Below are positions 52,793 through 63,028 of a stretch of 64,000 bases of DNA, one piece after another (positions within the stretch are counted from its first letter, which is position 1; the number at the start of each line of letters is the position of its first letter). The stretch comes from Marinobacter nauticus. Lineage in GTDB: Bacteria; Pseudomonadota; Gammaproteobacteria; Pseudomonadales; Oleiphilaceae. The translations under genes and the position numbers were made by a program. The notes under the pieces are model-generated. The model was given only the letters and a program-made list of their open reading frames with translations, was not told the origin of the DNA and ran no database searches. Where the stretch lies: the NCBI RefSeq assembly GCF_003634635.1, contig NZ_RBJB01000003.1, positions 434,001 to 498,000 on the forward strand, written 5' to 3'.

Positions 52793-53452
52793 ATGGAACA
52801 CGAATTCTGGCACGAACGCTGGGCAAAAGACCAAATCGGCTTCCACGAAGGCACGGTTAATCAGTACCTGCATGACCACTGGCCCGAACTGGCAGGCAAC
52901 GGCACCGACGCCGTGTTCGTTCCCCTGTGCGGCAAGGCCCATGACATGTGGTGGCTGCACGATCGCGGACATCCGATTATCGGCGTGGAGTTAAGTGAGG
53001 TTGCCTGCAAGGATTTTTTCGAGGAAGCGCAGGAGAAAGCCAGCGTTCACCCGGGTGAACCCTTTACCACCTTCCGCCATGACGACCTGCAGATCTGGTG
53101 TGGGGATTATTTCCAGCTGGTGCCGGACGACCTCAAACACATTCGCCTGGTGTACGACCGGGCTGCCCTGATCGCCCTGCCCCCGGAAATGCGCAAGAGC
53201 TATGTCAATCATCTCACCGCTATTATTCCGGACGACACCAGAATCCTGCTGATCACGCTGGATTACGACAGCTCGGAAATGCAGGGCCCGCCGTTCAACG
53301 TTACCGACGACGAAGTGTTCAGGCTCTATGGTGAGGATTATGAGATCAACCAGGTGCTGAAACGGGACATGGCCCGTGACAACCCGTTTGCCAAACGCCG
53401 GGGCCTGAGAAACGGCGCCACAGAGAGTGTTTTTACCCTCGTCAAGAAATAA
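52793..53452 (+). CDS. tpm: Thiopurine S-methyltransferase
   Basis: 219 residues: FWHERWAKDQIGFHEGTVNQYL, VFVPLCGKAHDMWWLHDRGH (SAM-binding) and VIGVELSEVAC-like acidic loop, DLKHIRLVYDRAALIALPPEMR. All are bacterial TPMT features. It methylates thiopurines and, in Pseudomonas, selenite or tellurite oxyanions. Transcribed alone from the spacer with the divergent dehydrogenase gene and ended by a 12-bp hairpin. Confidence 0.95.
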   Translation: MEHEFWHERWAKDQIGFHEGTVNQYLHDHWPELAGNGTDAVFVPLCGKAHDMWWLHDRGHPIIGVELSEVACKDFFEEAQEKASVHPGEPFTTFRHDDLQIWCGDYFQLVPDDLKHIRLVYDRAALIALPPEMRKSYVNHLTAIIPDDTRILLITLDYDSSEMQGPPFNVTDDEVFRLYGEDYEINQVLKRDMARDNPFAKRRGLRNGATESVFTLVKK

Positions 53453-53461
53453 CCTTAGATC

Positions 53462-53504
53462 ATGGGCGGTAAGTCCCTGGTGTCCAGTCTGGCTTACCGC
53501 CCAT
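53462..53504 (+). terminator. Terminator-like hairpin after tpm
   Basis: A perfect 12-bp stem ATGGGCGGTAAG / CTTACCGCCCAT with a 19-nt loop, 9 nt after the stop and followed by AT-rich sequence without a strict T-run. Confidence 0.6.
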
Positions 53505-53722
53505 AACATAATTTAATGAACCTAATTTGACTGCTCACTGTCCAACCCCCGAACTCTGAACTAAGCTCAGATTAAGCAGGCCGGAAACCTCCGGATAACG
53601 TATACCTGCTTAACACCATCCCATTCATTCCTTAACCAGACACACCGCCGGGACAGGCGGCGAAACAGCAACGGGGACATTGCGTGAATTTATAACAGGC
53701 AAGAGTAAGCGAGGGGCCATCT
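53505..53722 (+). other. Leader region before prkA
   Basis: Noncoding. A TATACC element (53601-53606) might be a -10 of sigma-S type, since no -35 accompanies it. A short hairpin CCGCC / GGCGG (53648-53662) lies in the leader. Nothing else was recognised. Confidence 0.3.
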
Positions 53723-55645
53723 ATGAGCATTCTGCAGCACTTCAAAGACCGGTATGAACAGACTCAGGAGGAGGAATACTCCCTTGAGGAATACCTGGAG
53801 ATCTGCAAAAAGGACCCAACGGCATACGCCACCGCCGCGGAGCGGATGTTGATTGCCATCGGCGAACCAGAACTGATCGATACCTCCCGTGACCCCCGCC
53901 TGTCACGCATCTTCTCGAACAAAGTCATCAAGCGTTACCCGGAATTCGACGAGTTTTACGGCATGGAAGATGCCGTCGAAAACATCGTTTCGTTCTTCCG
54001 CCACGCGGCCCAGGGTCTGGAGGAGAAGAAGCAGATTCTCTACCTGCTCGGCCCCGTTGGCGGCGGTAAATCTTCCCTGGCCGAGAAACTCAAGGCCCTG
54101 ATGCAGAAGGTCCCCTTCTACGCCATCAAGGGCTCTCCGGTAAACGAAAGCCCGCTAGGCCTGTTCGACCCGGCCGAGGACGGCCCGATTCTGGAAGAGG
54201 AATACGGCATTCCCGGCCGCTACCTGAAAAACATCATGTCACCCTGGGCAGTCAAGCGCCTGCATGAGTTTGGCGGCGACATCAGCCAGTTCCGGGTGGT
54301 TAAACGTTACCCCTCGGTGCTGGACCAGATCGGTGTATCCAAGACCGAGCCGGGCGACGACAACAACCAGGACATCTCGGCCCTGGTGGGCAAGGTCAAC
54401 ATCCGCATGCTGGAAGACTATTCCCAGGATGATCCGGATGCCTACAGCTTCAGCGGCGGCCTGTGCAAAGCCAACCAGGGGCTGATGGAGTTTGTGGAAA
54501 TGTTCAAGGCACCAATCAAGGTGCTGCATCCGCTACTGACGGCCACACAGGAAGGCAACTACAACACCACCGAGGGCATGGGCTCGGTGCCCTTCGACGG
54601 CGTGATCCTGGCCCACTCCAATGAATCCGAGTGGCAGACGTTCCGCAACAACAAGCACAACGAAGCCTTCCTGGACCGGGTGTACATCGTCAAGGTGCCC
54701 TACTGTGTGCGGGTCACTGAAGAGATTGAAATCTATCGCAAGCTACTGAAGCACAGCTCACTCTCCGGAGCGCCCTGCGCACCTGACACTCTTGATATGC
54801 TGGCCCAGTTCTCGGTGTTGTCGCGGATCAAGGAGCCGGAAAACTCCAGCATCTTCTCCAAAATGAAGGTATACGACGGCCAGAGCATCAAGGACACCGA
54901 CCCCAAGGCCAAGTCCATCCAGGAGTACCGGGATGCTGCCGGGGTGATGGAAGGCATGGACGGTCTGTCTACCCGCTTTGCCTTCAAGATCCTGTCAAAA
55001 GTATTCAATTTCGACACCACCGAGATTGCCGCCAACCCTGTTCACCTGCTCTATGTGCTGGAAAAGCAGATCGAACAGGAACAGTTCCAGCCGGAGTTGC
55101 AGGAAAAATACCTGCGCTTCATCAAGGAATACCTGGCGCCCCACTACGTCCAGTTCATCGGCAAGGAAATCCAGACGGCGTATCTGGAAAGCTACAGCGA
55201 GTACGGCCAGAACCTGTTCGACCGCTATGTCACCTATGCCGACTTCTGGATTCAGGATCAGGAGTTCCGGGACCCGGAAACCGGCGAGATTCTGGACCGT
55301 TCCTCCATCAACGACGAGCTGGAGAAAATCGAGAAACCAGCGGGCATTTCCAACCCCAAGGACTTCCGCAACGAAGTGGTCAACTTTGTGCTGCGGGCCC
55401 GGGCCAACAACGGTGGCAAGAACCCGTCCTGGCTCAGCTATGAGAAGCTGCGCAGCGTGATCGAGAAGAAGATGTTCTCGAACACCGAAGACCTGTTGCC
55501 GGTGATTTCCTTCAATCCGAAGGCCAGCCAGGAAGACCAGAAGAAGCACAAACAGTTTGTGGAACGCATGGTTGACCGTGGATACACGGAGAAACAGGTT
55601 CGCTTGCTTGCCGAGTGGTACCTGCGCGTCCGGAAATCCCATTAA
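53723..55645 (+). CDS. prkA: Serine protein kinase PrkA (YeaG family)
   Basis: 640 residues. N-terminal AAA-like region with Walker [17 protein letters not shown] and the family-specific stretches [12 protein letters not shown] and [19 protein letters not shown], then a C-terminal kinase-like domain ([23 protein letters not shown], seen as core [13 protein letters not shown]). It phosphorylates protein substrates and is induced by starvation and stress in enterobacteria. It leads the prkA-yeaH-spoVR operon, a conserved trio with nitrogen-starvation and stationary-phase roles in other gammaproteobacteria. Confidence 0.95.
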   Translation: MSILQHFKDRYEQTQEEEYSLEEYLEICKKDPTAYATAAERMLIAIGEPELIDTSRDPRLSRIFSNKVIKRYPEFDEFYGMEDAVENIVSFFRHAAQGLEEKKQILYLLGPVGGGKSSLAEKLKALMQKVPFYAIKGSPVNESPLGLFDPAEDGPILEEEYGIPGRYLKNIMSPWAVKRLHEFGGDISQFRVVKRYPSVLDQIGVSKTEPGDDNNQDISALVGKVNIRMLEDYSQDDPDAYSFSGGLCKANQGLMEFVEMFKAPIKVLHPLLTATQEGNYNTTEGMGSVPFDGVILAHSNESEWQTFRNNKHNEAFLDRVYIVKVPYCVRVTEEIEIYRKLLKHSSLSGAPCAPDTLDMLAQFSVLSRIKEPENSSIFSKMKVYDGQSIKDTDPKAKSIQEYRDAAGVMEGMDGLSTRFAFKILSKVFNFDTTEIAANPVHLLYVLEKQIEQEQFQPELQEKYLRFIKEYLAPHYVQFIGKEIQTAYLESYSEYGQNLFDRYVTYADFWIQDQEFRDPETGEILDRSSINDELEKIEKPAGISNPKDFRNEVVNFVLRARANNGGKNPSWLSYEKLRSVIEKKMFSNTEDLLPVISFNPKASQEDQKKHKQFVERMVDRGYTEKQVRLLAEWYLRVRKSH

Positions 55646-55665
55646 CGGCCAGCGGGAGCAGTACC

Positions 55666-56961
55666 ATGGGTATGACCCACATTGTTGACCGGCGCCTGAA
55701 CGGCAAGAACAAGAGCGCAGTGAACCGGGAACGGTTCCTGCGCCGTTACCGCCACCACATCAAGAAGGCGGTGTCGGATGCCGTGCAAAAGCGCTCCATC
55801 ACCGATATCGAACGGGGCGAGAAAGTAAGCATTCCCGCCCGGGATATTGACGAACCTATCTTCCACCATGGCCACGGTGGCCGGCGAGAGGTGGTGCACC
55901 CCGGCAATCAGGAATGGGTGGCCGGGGACACCATCCCCAAACCCGAGAGCGGCGGTGGCCAGGGCCAGGGGCAAGGCCAGGCCAGCCCGGACGGAGAAGG
56001 CATGGATGAGTTCGCCTTTCAGATTACCCAGGAAGAGTTTCTCGACTTCCTGTTCGACGATCTGGAGCTGCCCAATCTGGCCCGGAAAAAACTCAAGGAC
56101 ACCGAAGCCTTCAGTTATGTACGCTCGGGCTTCACCACCCAGGGAGTGCCCGCCAAGCTGGATGTGGTGCGTTCCCTTCGGGGCGCCCACGCCCGGCGTC
56201 TGGGCCTGGGCGGTGCGCGCAAGAAAAAGATCCGGGACCTGGAAAAACAGCTCGAGGCGTTGAAAAGCGCACCGAACGATCTCGATCCGGCCTTCAGCCA
56301 TGAAGACCAGATCAAGGTGCTGGAAGAGGAAATCGCGCGGCTGAAAGCCAACGTCAAACGCATTCCCTTCATTGACGAGATCGACCTGCGCTACAGGCAA
56401 CACCTGAAGCAGCCCAAACCCGCCACCAGTGCGGTGATGTTCTGCCTGATGGATGTATCCGGTTCCATGACCCAGATGCACAAGGACATCGCCAAACGCT
56501 TCTTTATCCTGCTGTATCTGTTCCTGAAGAAAAACTACAAGAAAATCGAAGTGGTGTTTATCCGCCACCACACCAGCGCCAAGGAAGTGGACGAAGAAGA
56601 GTTCTTCTACAGCCGGGAAACCGGGGGCACCATTGTCTCCAGCGCCCTTAAACTGATGCACCGGATTGTCGAAGCCCGATACTCGCCAGCGGAATGGAAC
56701 ATTTATGCCGCCCAGGCGTCCGACGGCGACAACTGGAACGACGACTCACCCATCTGCGGCAAATTGCTGTCTGAGCGAATCCTGCCGCTGGTTCAGTACT
56801 ACTCCTACATCGAAATCACGCCCCAGGATCACCAGATGCTCTGGTACGAATACGAGAAAATCATGGAGCAGTTTCCCCAGAGCTTCGCCATGCAGCAGAT
56901 TGCCGATCCTGGCGACATTTACCCGGTCTTCCGACAGTTGTTCGAGAGGAAAGCGGCATGA
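55666..56961 (+). CDS. yeaH: YeaH/YhbH family protein (DUF444)
   Basis: 431 residues from the ATG at 55666 (GGGAG upstream). Opening [23 protein letters not shown], a Gly/Gln-rich linker near residue 105, and a von Willebrand A-like domain with the metal-site motif [12 protein letters not shown] at about residue 260 and a later [13 protein letters not shown]. Interaction partner of PrkA in the conserved trio; no enzymatic activity is known. It starts 20 nt after the prkA stop. Confidence 0.94.
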   Translation: MGMTHIVDRRLNGKNKSAVNRERFLRRYRHHIKKAVSDAVQKRSITDIERGEKVSIPARDIDEPIFHHGHGGRREVVHPGNQEWVAGDTIPKPESGGGQGQGQGQASPDGEGMDEFAFQITQEEFLDFLFDDLELPNLARKKLKDTEAFSYVRSGFTTQGVPAKLDVVRSLRGAHARRLGLGGARKKKIRDLEKQLEALKSAPNDLDPAFSHEDQIKVLEEEIARLKANVKRIPFIDEIDLRYRQHLKQPKPATSAVMFCLMDVSGSMTQMHKDIAKRFFILLYLFLKKNYKKIEVVFIRHHTSAKEVDEEEFFYSRETGGTIVSSALKLMHRIVEARYSPAEWNIYAAQASDGDNWNDDSPICGKLLSERILPLVQYYSYIEITPQDHQMLWYEYEKIMEQFPQSFAMQQIADPGDIYPVFRQLFERKAA

Positions 56962-58517
56962 GCAGCCTGATTGATCGCCCGAACGCACCGGAGAGCGAAC
57001 AACCCAAGGCAGGTAAGCCCATTTCCACCAGTTCGGAATGGACCTTCGAACTGATCCAGAAATACGACGAGGAAATTGCCAAATGCGCCGCCGAGTTCGG
57101 ACTGGACACTTACCCGAACCAGGTTGAAGTGATTACCGCCGAGCAGATGATGGATGCCTACAGCTCCGTCGGCATGCCGGTGGGCTATCATCACTGGTCC
57201 TTCGGCAAGCAGTTTCTGCAAACCTCCAAGGGCTATCAGCGGGGCCAGATGGGGCTGGCCTATGAGATTGTGATCAATTCCAATCCCTGTATCGCCTACC
57301 TGATGGAAGAGAACACCCTGCCCATGCAGGCCCTGGTGATTGCCCACGCCAGCTATGGCCACAACTCGTTCTTCAAGGGCAATTATCTGTTCCGTACCTG
57401 GACAGACGCCAGTGCCATCATCGATTACCTGGTGTTTGCCCGGCATTATGTGTCGGAGTGCGAGGAGCGACACGGCGTGGATGCCGTGGAAGAGATTCTC
57501 GACTCCTGCCACGCACTGATGAACTACGGTGTAGACCGCTACAAGCGCCCTGCCCCGATTTCGGCCGCCGAGGAGGCCCGCCGGCAAAAGGAGCGGGAGG
57601 AATACGAGCAACGCCGCATCAACGATCTGTGGCGAACCATCCCCAAAGCAGAGGACGACGGGGACCCGGTTCGCCGCAGGCCCCGATACCCGGAGGAGCC
57701 TCAGGAAAACCTGTTGTACTTCATCGAGAAAAACGCGCCGTTGCTGGAAACCTGGCAGCGGGAACTAGTACGCATCGTGCGCAAGCTGGCCCAGTATTTC
57801 TATCCACAGCGCCAGACCCAGGTGATGAACGAGGGCTGGGCCACGTTCTGGCACTACACGCTGTTGCACCGGTTGTACGACAAGGGGCTGGTGAACGATG
57901 GCTTCATGCTGGAGTTCCTGCAAAGCCACTCCGCCGTGGTATACCAGCCCCCGTTCAACAGCCCATGGTATTCCGGCCTGAACCCCTATACCCTGGGTTT
58001 CTCCATCTTCACCGACCTTAGACGTATCTGTGAAAACCCTACCGATGAGGACCGGGAATGGTTCCCGGACATCGCCGGTACAGACTGGCTGGAAACCCTG
58101 CATTTCGCCATGCACAACTTCAAGGACGAGAGCTTTATCCAGCAGTTTCTCTCACCGAAGGTGATGCGTGACCTGAAGCTGTTCGCCATCGAAAGCGACG
58201 ATCGGGAAGACCACTACACCGTCACCGCCATTCACGATGAGCCCGGTTATCGTGCGCTGCGGGAAAAGCTGGCGCGCCAATACAACCTCAGTTACCGGGA
58301 GCCGAACATTCAGGTATGGAGTGTGGATATTCGCGGTGATCGTTCGTTAACCCTGCGACACATCCCGGTAGACCGGGTGCCGCTGGGCAACGAAACTGAT
58401 GAAGTGCTGAGGCACGTACATCGGCTCTGGGGCTTTGATGTACACCTGGAAAGCGTGGATGAAGGCACGCTGGTGGAGGAGCATCACTGCCCGCCGCGGG
58501 CCTTGGACGATGAGTGA
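56958..58517 (+). CDS. SpoVR family protein (YcgB)
   Basis: 519 residues, ATG overlapping the yeaH stop by 4 nt. Long N-terminal SpoVR domain: [55 protein letters not shown] and FFKGNYLF with potential His/Glu metal ligands, then a C-terminal tail. SpoVR is named from Bacillus sporulation but in gammaproteobacteria accompanies PrkA and YeaH. Function unknown. The 3' end overlaps the convergent sensor kinase gene by 34 bp. Confidence 0.94.
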   Translation: MSSLIDRPNAPESEQPKAGKPISTSSEWTFELIQKYDEEIAKCAAEFGLDTYPNQVEVITAEQMMDAYSSVGMPVGYHHWSFGKQFLQTSKGYQRGQMGLAYEIVINSNPCIAYLMEENTLPMQALVIAHASYGHNSFFKGNYLFRTWTDASAIIDYLVFARHYVSECEERHGVDAVEEILDSCHALMNYGVDRYKRPAPISAAEEARRQKEREEYEQRRINDLWRTIPKAEDDGDPVRRRPRYPEEPQENLLYFIEKNAPLLETWQRELVRIVRKLAQYFYPQRQTQVMNEGWATFWHYTLLHRLYDKGLVNDGFMLEFLQSHSAVVYQPPFNSPWYSGLNPYTLGFSIFTDLRRICENPTDEDREWFPDIAGTDWLETLHFAMHNFKDESFIQQFLSPKVMRDLKLFAIESDDREDHYTVTAIHDEPGYRALREKLARQYNLSYREPNIQVWSVDIRGDRSLTLRHIPVDRVPLGNETDEVLRHVHRLWGFDVHLESVDEGTLVEEHHCPPRALDDE

Positions 58518-59845
58518 GATGGAAAGCGTACACTGGCCTGTAACCCTCCGAGGGGAGATCGGGCCAGGGTCAGCGTGCCGCCATACAGTTCAGCCAGCTC
58601 TTTGACGATCGCCAGGCCCAGACCGGAACCGGACCGGGTTTCATCCAGCCGGGTGCCCCGTGTCAGAGCCTGCTCGATATCGGCGTCAGACAGGCCAGGG
58701 CCGTCATCCTCCACCATCAGCGCCAGACCATCCGGCAAGCCTTCAACCCGAAACGTTACCTGACTTTCCGCCCAGTTGATGGCATTTTCCAGCAGATTGC
58801 CCGCAATTTCCTGTAAATCCTGTTGTTCAAGCCGAACCGCGCCCGTATCGCCCAGGTCGCTTTCGAGGGTAACGCCACGGCGTTGCGCGAGAGTATTGAG
58901 TGCCGACAGCACCGGCTCCAGGGTTTCACCAAGATCCACACGCCCCAGGGCGGCCGGTCCGGCCGCTGAAGCCCTGGCCAGATGATGGCGCACGGCGTCA
59001 TCGATGCGGCTCAGTTCGGTACGGAAAGCGGTTCTCTGCACCGACGGCAAACGATCACTCAGGGTGGTAAGCACAGATACCGGCGTTTTCAAGGCATGGG
59101 CCAGATTGCCCGCAGCCGAGCGCCCCCGCTCAATCAGTATCTGATCCCGCTCAAGCACCTGATTCATGGCCTCGGAGAGCCGCGCGAGTTCTTCGGGCAG
59201 ATCACTGGTCAGTGAACGGGTCTGGCCGGACTCCATAGCCCGGAGATCCCGCTCCAGACGCCGAAGCGGTGCCAGGCCCCAGCGGATCTGCAACCCGATC
59301 ATCACCAGCAACAGCGTACCGAGCGTGGTCAGCGAAACCACCAGCAATCGGTTGAAGCGCGCAACCTGGGCATCCAGCTCCCCCTGGTCAGCCGCCACAG
59401 ACACCGACAACCAGCCCTCGAACGCCGGCAACTGAACATCCCGTTCCACTATCCGAAGAAGCTGGCCACGTGGCCCCGGGGCCTGGGCCCAGTCCGGCCC
59501 CCGGCCACTGATCTGCGGCAGTCGCTGATCCCACAATGACCGGGAGGTGATCACCCGCCCGCTGTTGTCGTTCACCTGCCAGTACCAGCCGGAATACACC
59601 CGCTCGAAGCGCGGATCGCCCAGTTGCGGGCCGGGGGTCAATTCACCGGTCTGAGGGTCAGACTCAATGCCGGCAATGACCACATTCAGGAACGATAACA
59701 GGCGCTCATCAAAGGACTGGCTCAGCGTCTGGCGAAAGTTCCAGGCCAATACGGTACCAGCCAGCGGCAACACCACCAGGACCAATACCAGAGCAGACAC
59801 CAGCATCCGCAGCGCCACCGGCCAGCGGCGCAGACGTGTCAGCAT
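58484..59845 (-). CDS. Sensor histidine kinase
   Basis: 453 residues. TM1 about 12-34, a periplasmic sensor domain of about 130 residues, TM2 about 168-187, HAMP (LRRLERDLRAMESGQ), HisKA with the phosphorylated His250 in NLAHALKTPVSVL and an HATPase domain (NLLENAINWA, EDDGPGLSD, GSGLGLAIVKELAELYGG). It resembles the PhoQ/QseC-type kinases paired with OmpR-family regulators. Its ATG overlaps the regulator stop (TGATG). The ligand is unknown; nearby PepSY genes point to envelope stress or cation/peptide sensing. Confidence 0.93.
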   Translation of the reverse strand: MLTRLRRWPVALRMLVSALVLVLVVLPLAGTVLAWNFRQTLSQSFDERLLSFLNVVIAGIESDPQTGELTPGPQLGDPRFERVYSGWYWQVNDNSGRVITSRSLWDQRLPQISGRGPDWAQAPGPRGQLLRIVERDVQLPAFEGWLSVSVAADQGELDAQVARFNRLLVVSLTTLGTLLLVMIGLQIRWGLAPLRRLERDLRAMESGQTRSLTSDLPEELARLSEAMNQVLERDQILIERGRSAAGNLAHALKTPVSVLTTLSDRLPSVQRTAFRTELSRIDDAVRHHLARASAAGPAALGRVDLGETLEPVLSALNTLAQRRGVTLESDLGDTGAVRLEQQDLQEIAGNLLENAINWAESQVTFRVEGLPDGLALMVEDDGPGLSDADIEQALTRGTRLDETRSGSGLGLAIVKELAELYGGTLTLARSPLGGLQASVRFPSHSSSKARGGQ

Positions 59846-60516
59846 CAGGATGGTTCTCCGTGGCCGTTCATGCGATAGCCCTGGCCACGGATGGTCTCGA
59901 TAGCCTGGGCGCCGAGTTTGCGCCGCAAACGGCTGACCTGGACATCGATAACATTGGAATCTGGCTCCTGGTCGCCGTCATAGACATGTTCGGACAACTC
60001 GGTGCGGGACACGATTCTGGGCGCGGCGTGAACCAGATGCGATAACAGCCTGAACTCCTGGGCCGTGAGTGAAACCGGCATACCAGAGCGGGTGACCTGC
60101 CCCGCGTGGGTATCCAGAGCAATGTCTCCCACGGTAATCACCGGGTGGGCATGGCCATGGGACCGGCGCACCAGGGCCCGCAGGCGGAACAGGATTTCTG
60201 CGGTTTCAAAGGGCTTGGTGACATAGTCATCGGCACCGGCCGAAAACCCCGCGGCTTTATCGGACCAGCGCTCCCGGGCGGTCAGAATCAGCACCGGCAG
60301 ATCAATACCCCGCTCCCGCCAACCGGCCAGCCACTGGGTGCCATTGCCATCCGGCAAGCCCAGGTCCAGCACCACCGCATCGTAACGTTCGGTGCTCACC
60401 AGAAAGTCGGCCGTGCGGCCTTCCCCGGCGACTTCCACCAGCAGCCCGGCATCCCGCAAGCTACCGGCCAGCCCTTGTGCCAGCGCGGCATCGTCTTCCA
60501 CCAGAAGAATTTTCAT
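59845..60516 (-). CDS. OmpR-family response regulator
   Basis: 223 residues. Receiver with acidic pair at 7-9 (VEDDAALAQG), phosphoacceptor Asp51 (VVLDLGLPDGNG), Thr (LTARERWSDKAAG) and Lys (DDYVTKPFE); C-terminal winged helix (TAQEFRLLSHLVHAAPRIVSR, LRRKLGAQAIETIRGQGYRM core). Activates or represses envelope genes. Overlaps the PepSY stop (TGATG) and kinase start, so the three genes are one operon. TTCAT repeats upstream of the operon are a candidate binding site. Confidence 0.95.
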   Translation of the reverse strand: MKILLVEDDAALAQGLAGSLRDAGLLVEVAGEGRTADFLVSTERYDAVVLDLGLPDGNGTQWLAGWRERGIDLPVLILTARERWSDKAAGFSAGADDYVTKPFETAEILFRLRALVRRSHGHAHPVITVGDIALDTHAGQVTRSGMPVSLTAQEFRLLSHLVHAAPRIVSRTELSEHVYDGDQEPDSNVIDVQVSRLRRKLGAQAIETIRGQGYRMNGHGEPS

Positions 60517-60902
60517 CAGCGTTTCATGCCCTGGATATTCCTGCCCTCTATCTCCAGAACCTCTCCGGTCCGGGCATTGATCTCAAACTCCACCACCTGG
60601 CCTTCCGGGCCCAACAACTCGATCTCGTAGAGGATCTCACCATCGTCTTTCTCGATATCTACATCGATCACGTCTCCGCGCCAGTCGCGGCCAAGGCTGT
60701 CCAGGATTTCGCTCAGGGGTTTGATACGGCCGGCCTCAACCTCGTGGTGCAGGCGCCGCCAGTCGTCGTCATCATCGGCACAGGCCACCTGGGCAAACGG
60801 CAGCGCGCTCACCGCAAACAGAGTCAGCATCAATACCCGGAACACCCGGCGTGAAAACCGGTCTGCGGGTAACAGCGATGAATGTAAACGAGGTCTGGTC
60901 AT
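60516..60902 (-). CDS. PepSY domain protein, secreted
   Basis: 128 residues with a signal peptide (cut near VACA-DDD at residue 42; the N-region is long, and an inner ATG at 60830 would give a more usual length). The mature part is a PepSY domain: RIKPLSEILDSLGRDWRGDVI and VEFEINARTGEVLEIEGR. No Shine-Dalgarno precedes either start. PepSY proteins encoded with two-component systems often act as periplasmic regulators of the sensor kinase. First gene of the operon; the divergent gene at 61052 encodes a related secreted protein. Confidence 0.85.
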   Translation of the reverse strand: MTRPRLHSSLLPADRFSRRVFRVLMLTLFAVSALPFAQVACADDDDDWRRLHHEVEAGRIKPLSEILDSLGRDWRGDVIDVDIEKDDGEILYEIELLGPEGQVVEFEINARTGEVLEIEGRNIQGMKR

Positions 60903-60926
60903 GGTGTTTATGGTGACAAAAGCCAG

Positions 60927-60942
60927 ATGAACGAATCATGAA
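60927..60942 (-). promoter_or_regulatory. Direct TTCAT repeats, candidate response-regulator site
   Basis: On the minus strand TTCATGATTCGTTCAT: two TTCAT units 11 bp apart (60942-60938 and 60931-60927), 25 bp before the PepSY start. Direct repeats with a helical-turn period are the normal binding mode of OmpR/PhoB-family regulators, so the operon's own regulator is the obvious candidate. Confidence 0.5.
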
Positions 60943-61051
60943 TGAGCCTATCACGATGCTGAAAGCCCTGCCCCGTTAATCTGGGCTCAAGCTGGTAGCC
61001 AACCGGGCAGAACCGGCAGTTTTTCAAACACAGACAAGCAAGGAGAACACC

Positions 61052-61516
61052 ATGAAAAAGACTCTGACCATCGCGCTGATCAGCGGCCTTGTCGCAGCCC
61101 CCGCAGCCTTCGCCAAAGGCAGCTTTGACGATGCGGACCGCATGCTTCAGGTTGGCAACAACTACGGTATCAGCCACTTCCAGAGCATCGAATTTGACGA
61201 CGACCATGATAATGAAATCGAGCTCGAAGGCTGGATGGGCCAGGACTGGTTCGTGGAACTGGACCTGAACGGCAACGGCGACATCGACCGGGAGCAGCGC
61301 CGCAAAGCCAAAGGCGAGATCTACGGTGTGAGCGCGGACGATGTGCGCTCTTATCTGAAAGCCGCTCAGCAGCAGGGAATGGCCACTATTGAGGAACTAA
61401 AGGTCAACCGCAATGGCGATATTGAAGTGGAAGGCGATGATGAAAACTGTGCGGAACTGGAATTGAAGTTCCGGATCGGAAGCTTGGAGCCATTGAAGAT
61501 CGAAAGGGACAAGTGA
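61052..61516 (+). CDS. Secreted acidic PepSY-like protein
   Basis: 154 residues, with AAGGAG before the ATG and a signal peptide ending AFA-KG (residue 22). Very acidic. ISHFQSIEFDDDHDNEIELEG followed by GQDWFVELDLNGNGDIDRE has the strand-turn pattern of PepSY domains and a Ca2+-loop-like DLNGNGDID that lacks the 12th Glu of an EF-hand. A second PepSY-like unit ELKVNRNGDIEVEGDDENC follows. Divergent from the PepSY-two-component operon and likely in its regulon. Function unknown. Confidence 0.72.
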   Translation: MKKTLTIALISGLVAAPAAFAKGSFDDADRMLQVGNNYGISHFQSIEFDDDHDNEIELEGWMGQDWFVELDLNGNGDIDREQRRKAKGEIYGVSADDVRSYLKAAQQQGMATIEELKVNRNGDIEVEGDDENCAELELKFRIGSLEPLKIERDK

Positions 61517-61568
61517 GCAGGAAGCCGCAACCCGGTCAGGCACAGTGCCTGACCGGGGGCAAGTTCAA

Positions 61569-62927
61569 TCAGACGCTGACCGAGGGCAGCCCCGACAACG
61601 CCATAGCCAGCTCCTGCTCGCCGTACTCATGGTCGCTCAGTTCACCGGCAAAATACGAGGTATAGGCCGCCATATCGAAATGCCCGTGACCACAAAGGTT
61701 GAACAGGATCACCTCCTCCTTGCCCTCGCGCTTGCACCGCAACGCCTCGTCAATCGCACCCTTCACGGCATGATTGGCTTCAGGGGCCGGTACGATCCCT
61801 TCGTTGCGCGCAAACAGGACACCCGCCTCAAAGCACTCGCGCTGAGTGTAGGAAACAGCATCGAACAGTCCCAGCTCCTTGGCGTGCGACACCATCGGAG
61901 CCATGCCGTGATAGCGCAGGCCGCCAGCATGGAACCCTGGCGGTGTAAAACCCGAACCCAGGGTATGCATCTTGGTGAGTGGTGTCATTTGTGCCGTATC
62001 GCCGTAGTCATAGGCGTATTTACCTCGGGTCAACGTCGGACACGCTGAGGGTTCAACCGCGACAATCCGGGACTTCTCCCCGCCTCTCAACGCATGGCCC
62101 ATGAACGGGAAAGCAATACCCGCGAAATTAGAGCCGCCACCGGTGCACCCAACGATCACGTCTGGCCAGCAATCGGCCATCTCCATCTGTTTCATGGACT
62201 CCAGGCCGATTACGGTCTGATGCAACAGGACATGGTTCAGCACGGAACCCAGAGCATACTTGGTGTGCGGATCCTGAACGGCCAGCTCCACCGCCTCGGA
62301 AATAGCAATACCAAGACTGCCGGTGTGGTCGGGGTTTTCCCCCAGCACTCGACGACCAAACTCTGTCATTTCTGATGGTGAAGCCACGCAGTTAGCCCCG
62401 TAGGTCTCCATCACCGCACGGCGATAGGGCTTCTGGTTGTAGGACACGCGAACCTGGAACACGGTCACATCAATGTCGAACAGGGAGCCTGCAAACGACA
62501 GCGAGGTCCCCCACTGACCAGCACCAGTTTCTGTCGTCAGACGCCGAATACCGGCCTCCCGGTTGAAAAAGGCCTGCGGAATCGCGGAATTGGGCTTGTG
62601 ACTGCCCGCAGGACTGCCACCCTCGTACTTGTAGAAGATCTTGGCCGGGGTGCCCAGGGCTTTTTCCAGCCGATGCGCCCGAAACATGGGCGCCGGCCGC
62701 CACATTCGATAAACATCGCGAACGGGCTCCGGAATCTCCACTTCCCGTTCCGTGGTCATTTCCTGTTCAATCAGCGACGCAGGAAACAATGGCTCCAGAT
62801 CCGTTGGACCGACCGGCTGCTTTGTTCCCGGGTGGAGAACGGCAGGCAGGGGTTCGGGGAAATCCGCCTGCAGGTTGTACCAATACCTGGGCATCTGTTC
62901 TTCGTCGAGCAAGAACTTGGTTTGCAT
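61569..62927 (-). CDS. TrpB-like pyridoxal-phosphate-dependent enzyme (TrpB2 type)
   Basis: 452 residues from the ATG at 62927 (MQTKFLLDEEQMPRYWYN, the standard TrpB2 N-terminus); longer starts at 62969/62975 exist and no strong ribosome binding site separates them. PLP-site lysine in GGSPAGSHKPNSAIPQAFF (aligned to HKxN), ETGAGQWGTSL, and the phosphate-binding GCTGGGSNFAG. TrpB2 enzymes are about 50 residues longer than TrpB1 and lack a TrpA partner; they may serve as a serine deaminase or indole salvage synthase. No other trp genes are in the window. Confidence 0.9.
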   Translation of the reverse strand: MQTKFLLDEEQMPRYWYNLQADFPEPLPAVLHPGTKQPVGPTDLEPLFPASLIEQEMTTEREVEIPEPVRDVYRMWRPAPMFRAHRLEKALGTPAKIFYKYEGGSPAGSHKPNSAIPQAFFNREAGIRRLTTETGAGQWGTSLSFAGSLFDIDVTVFQVRVSYNQKPYRRAVMETYGANCVASPSEMTEFGRRVLGENPDHTGSLGIAISEAVELAVQDPHTKYALGSVLNHVLLHQTVIGLESMKQMEMADCWPDVIVGCTGGGSNFAGIAFPFMGHALRGGEKSRIVAVEPSACPTLTRGKYAYDYGDTAQMTPLTKMHTLGSGFTPPGFHAGGLRYHGMAPMVSHAKELGLFDAVSYTQRECFEAGVLFARNEGIVPAPEANHAVKGAIDEALRCKREGKEEVILFNLCGHGHFDMAAYTSYFAGELSDHEYGEQELAMALSGLPSVSV

Positions 62928-63028
62928 GGTGTTAAGACCCTGATGTTGTGCCAATGATTGGCTGAGCATAGCCATTCCAGACTGACATAAAAAGAGTGTA
63001 CAGCGGCGCCCCGGAAAGAACTGCGCGT

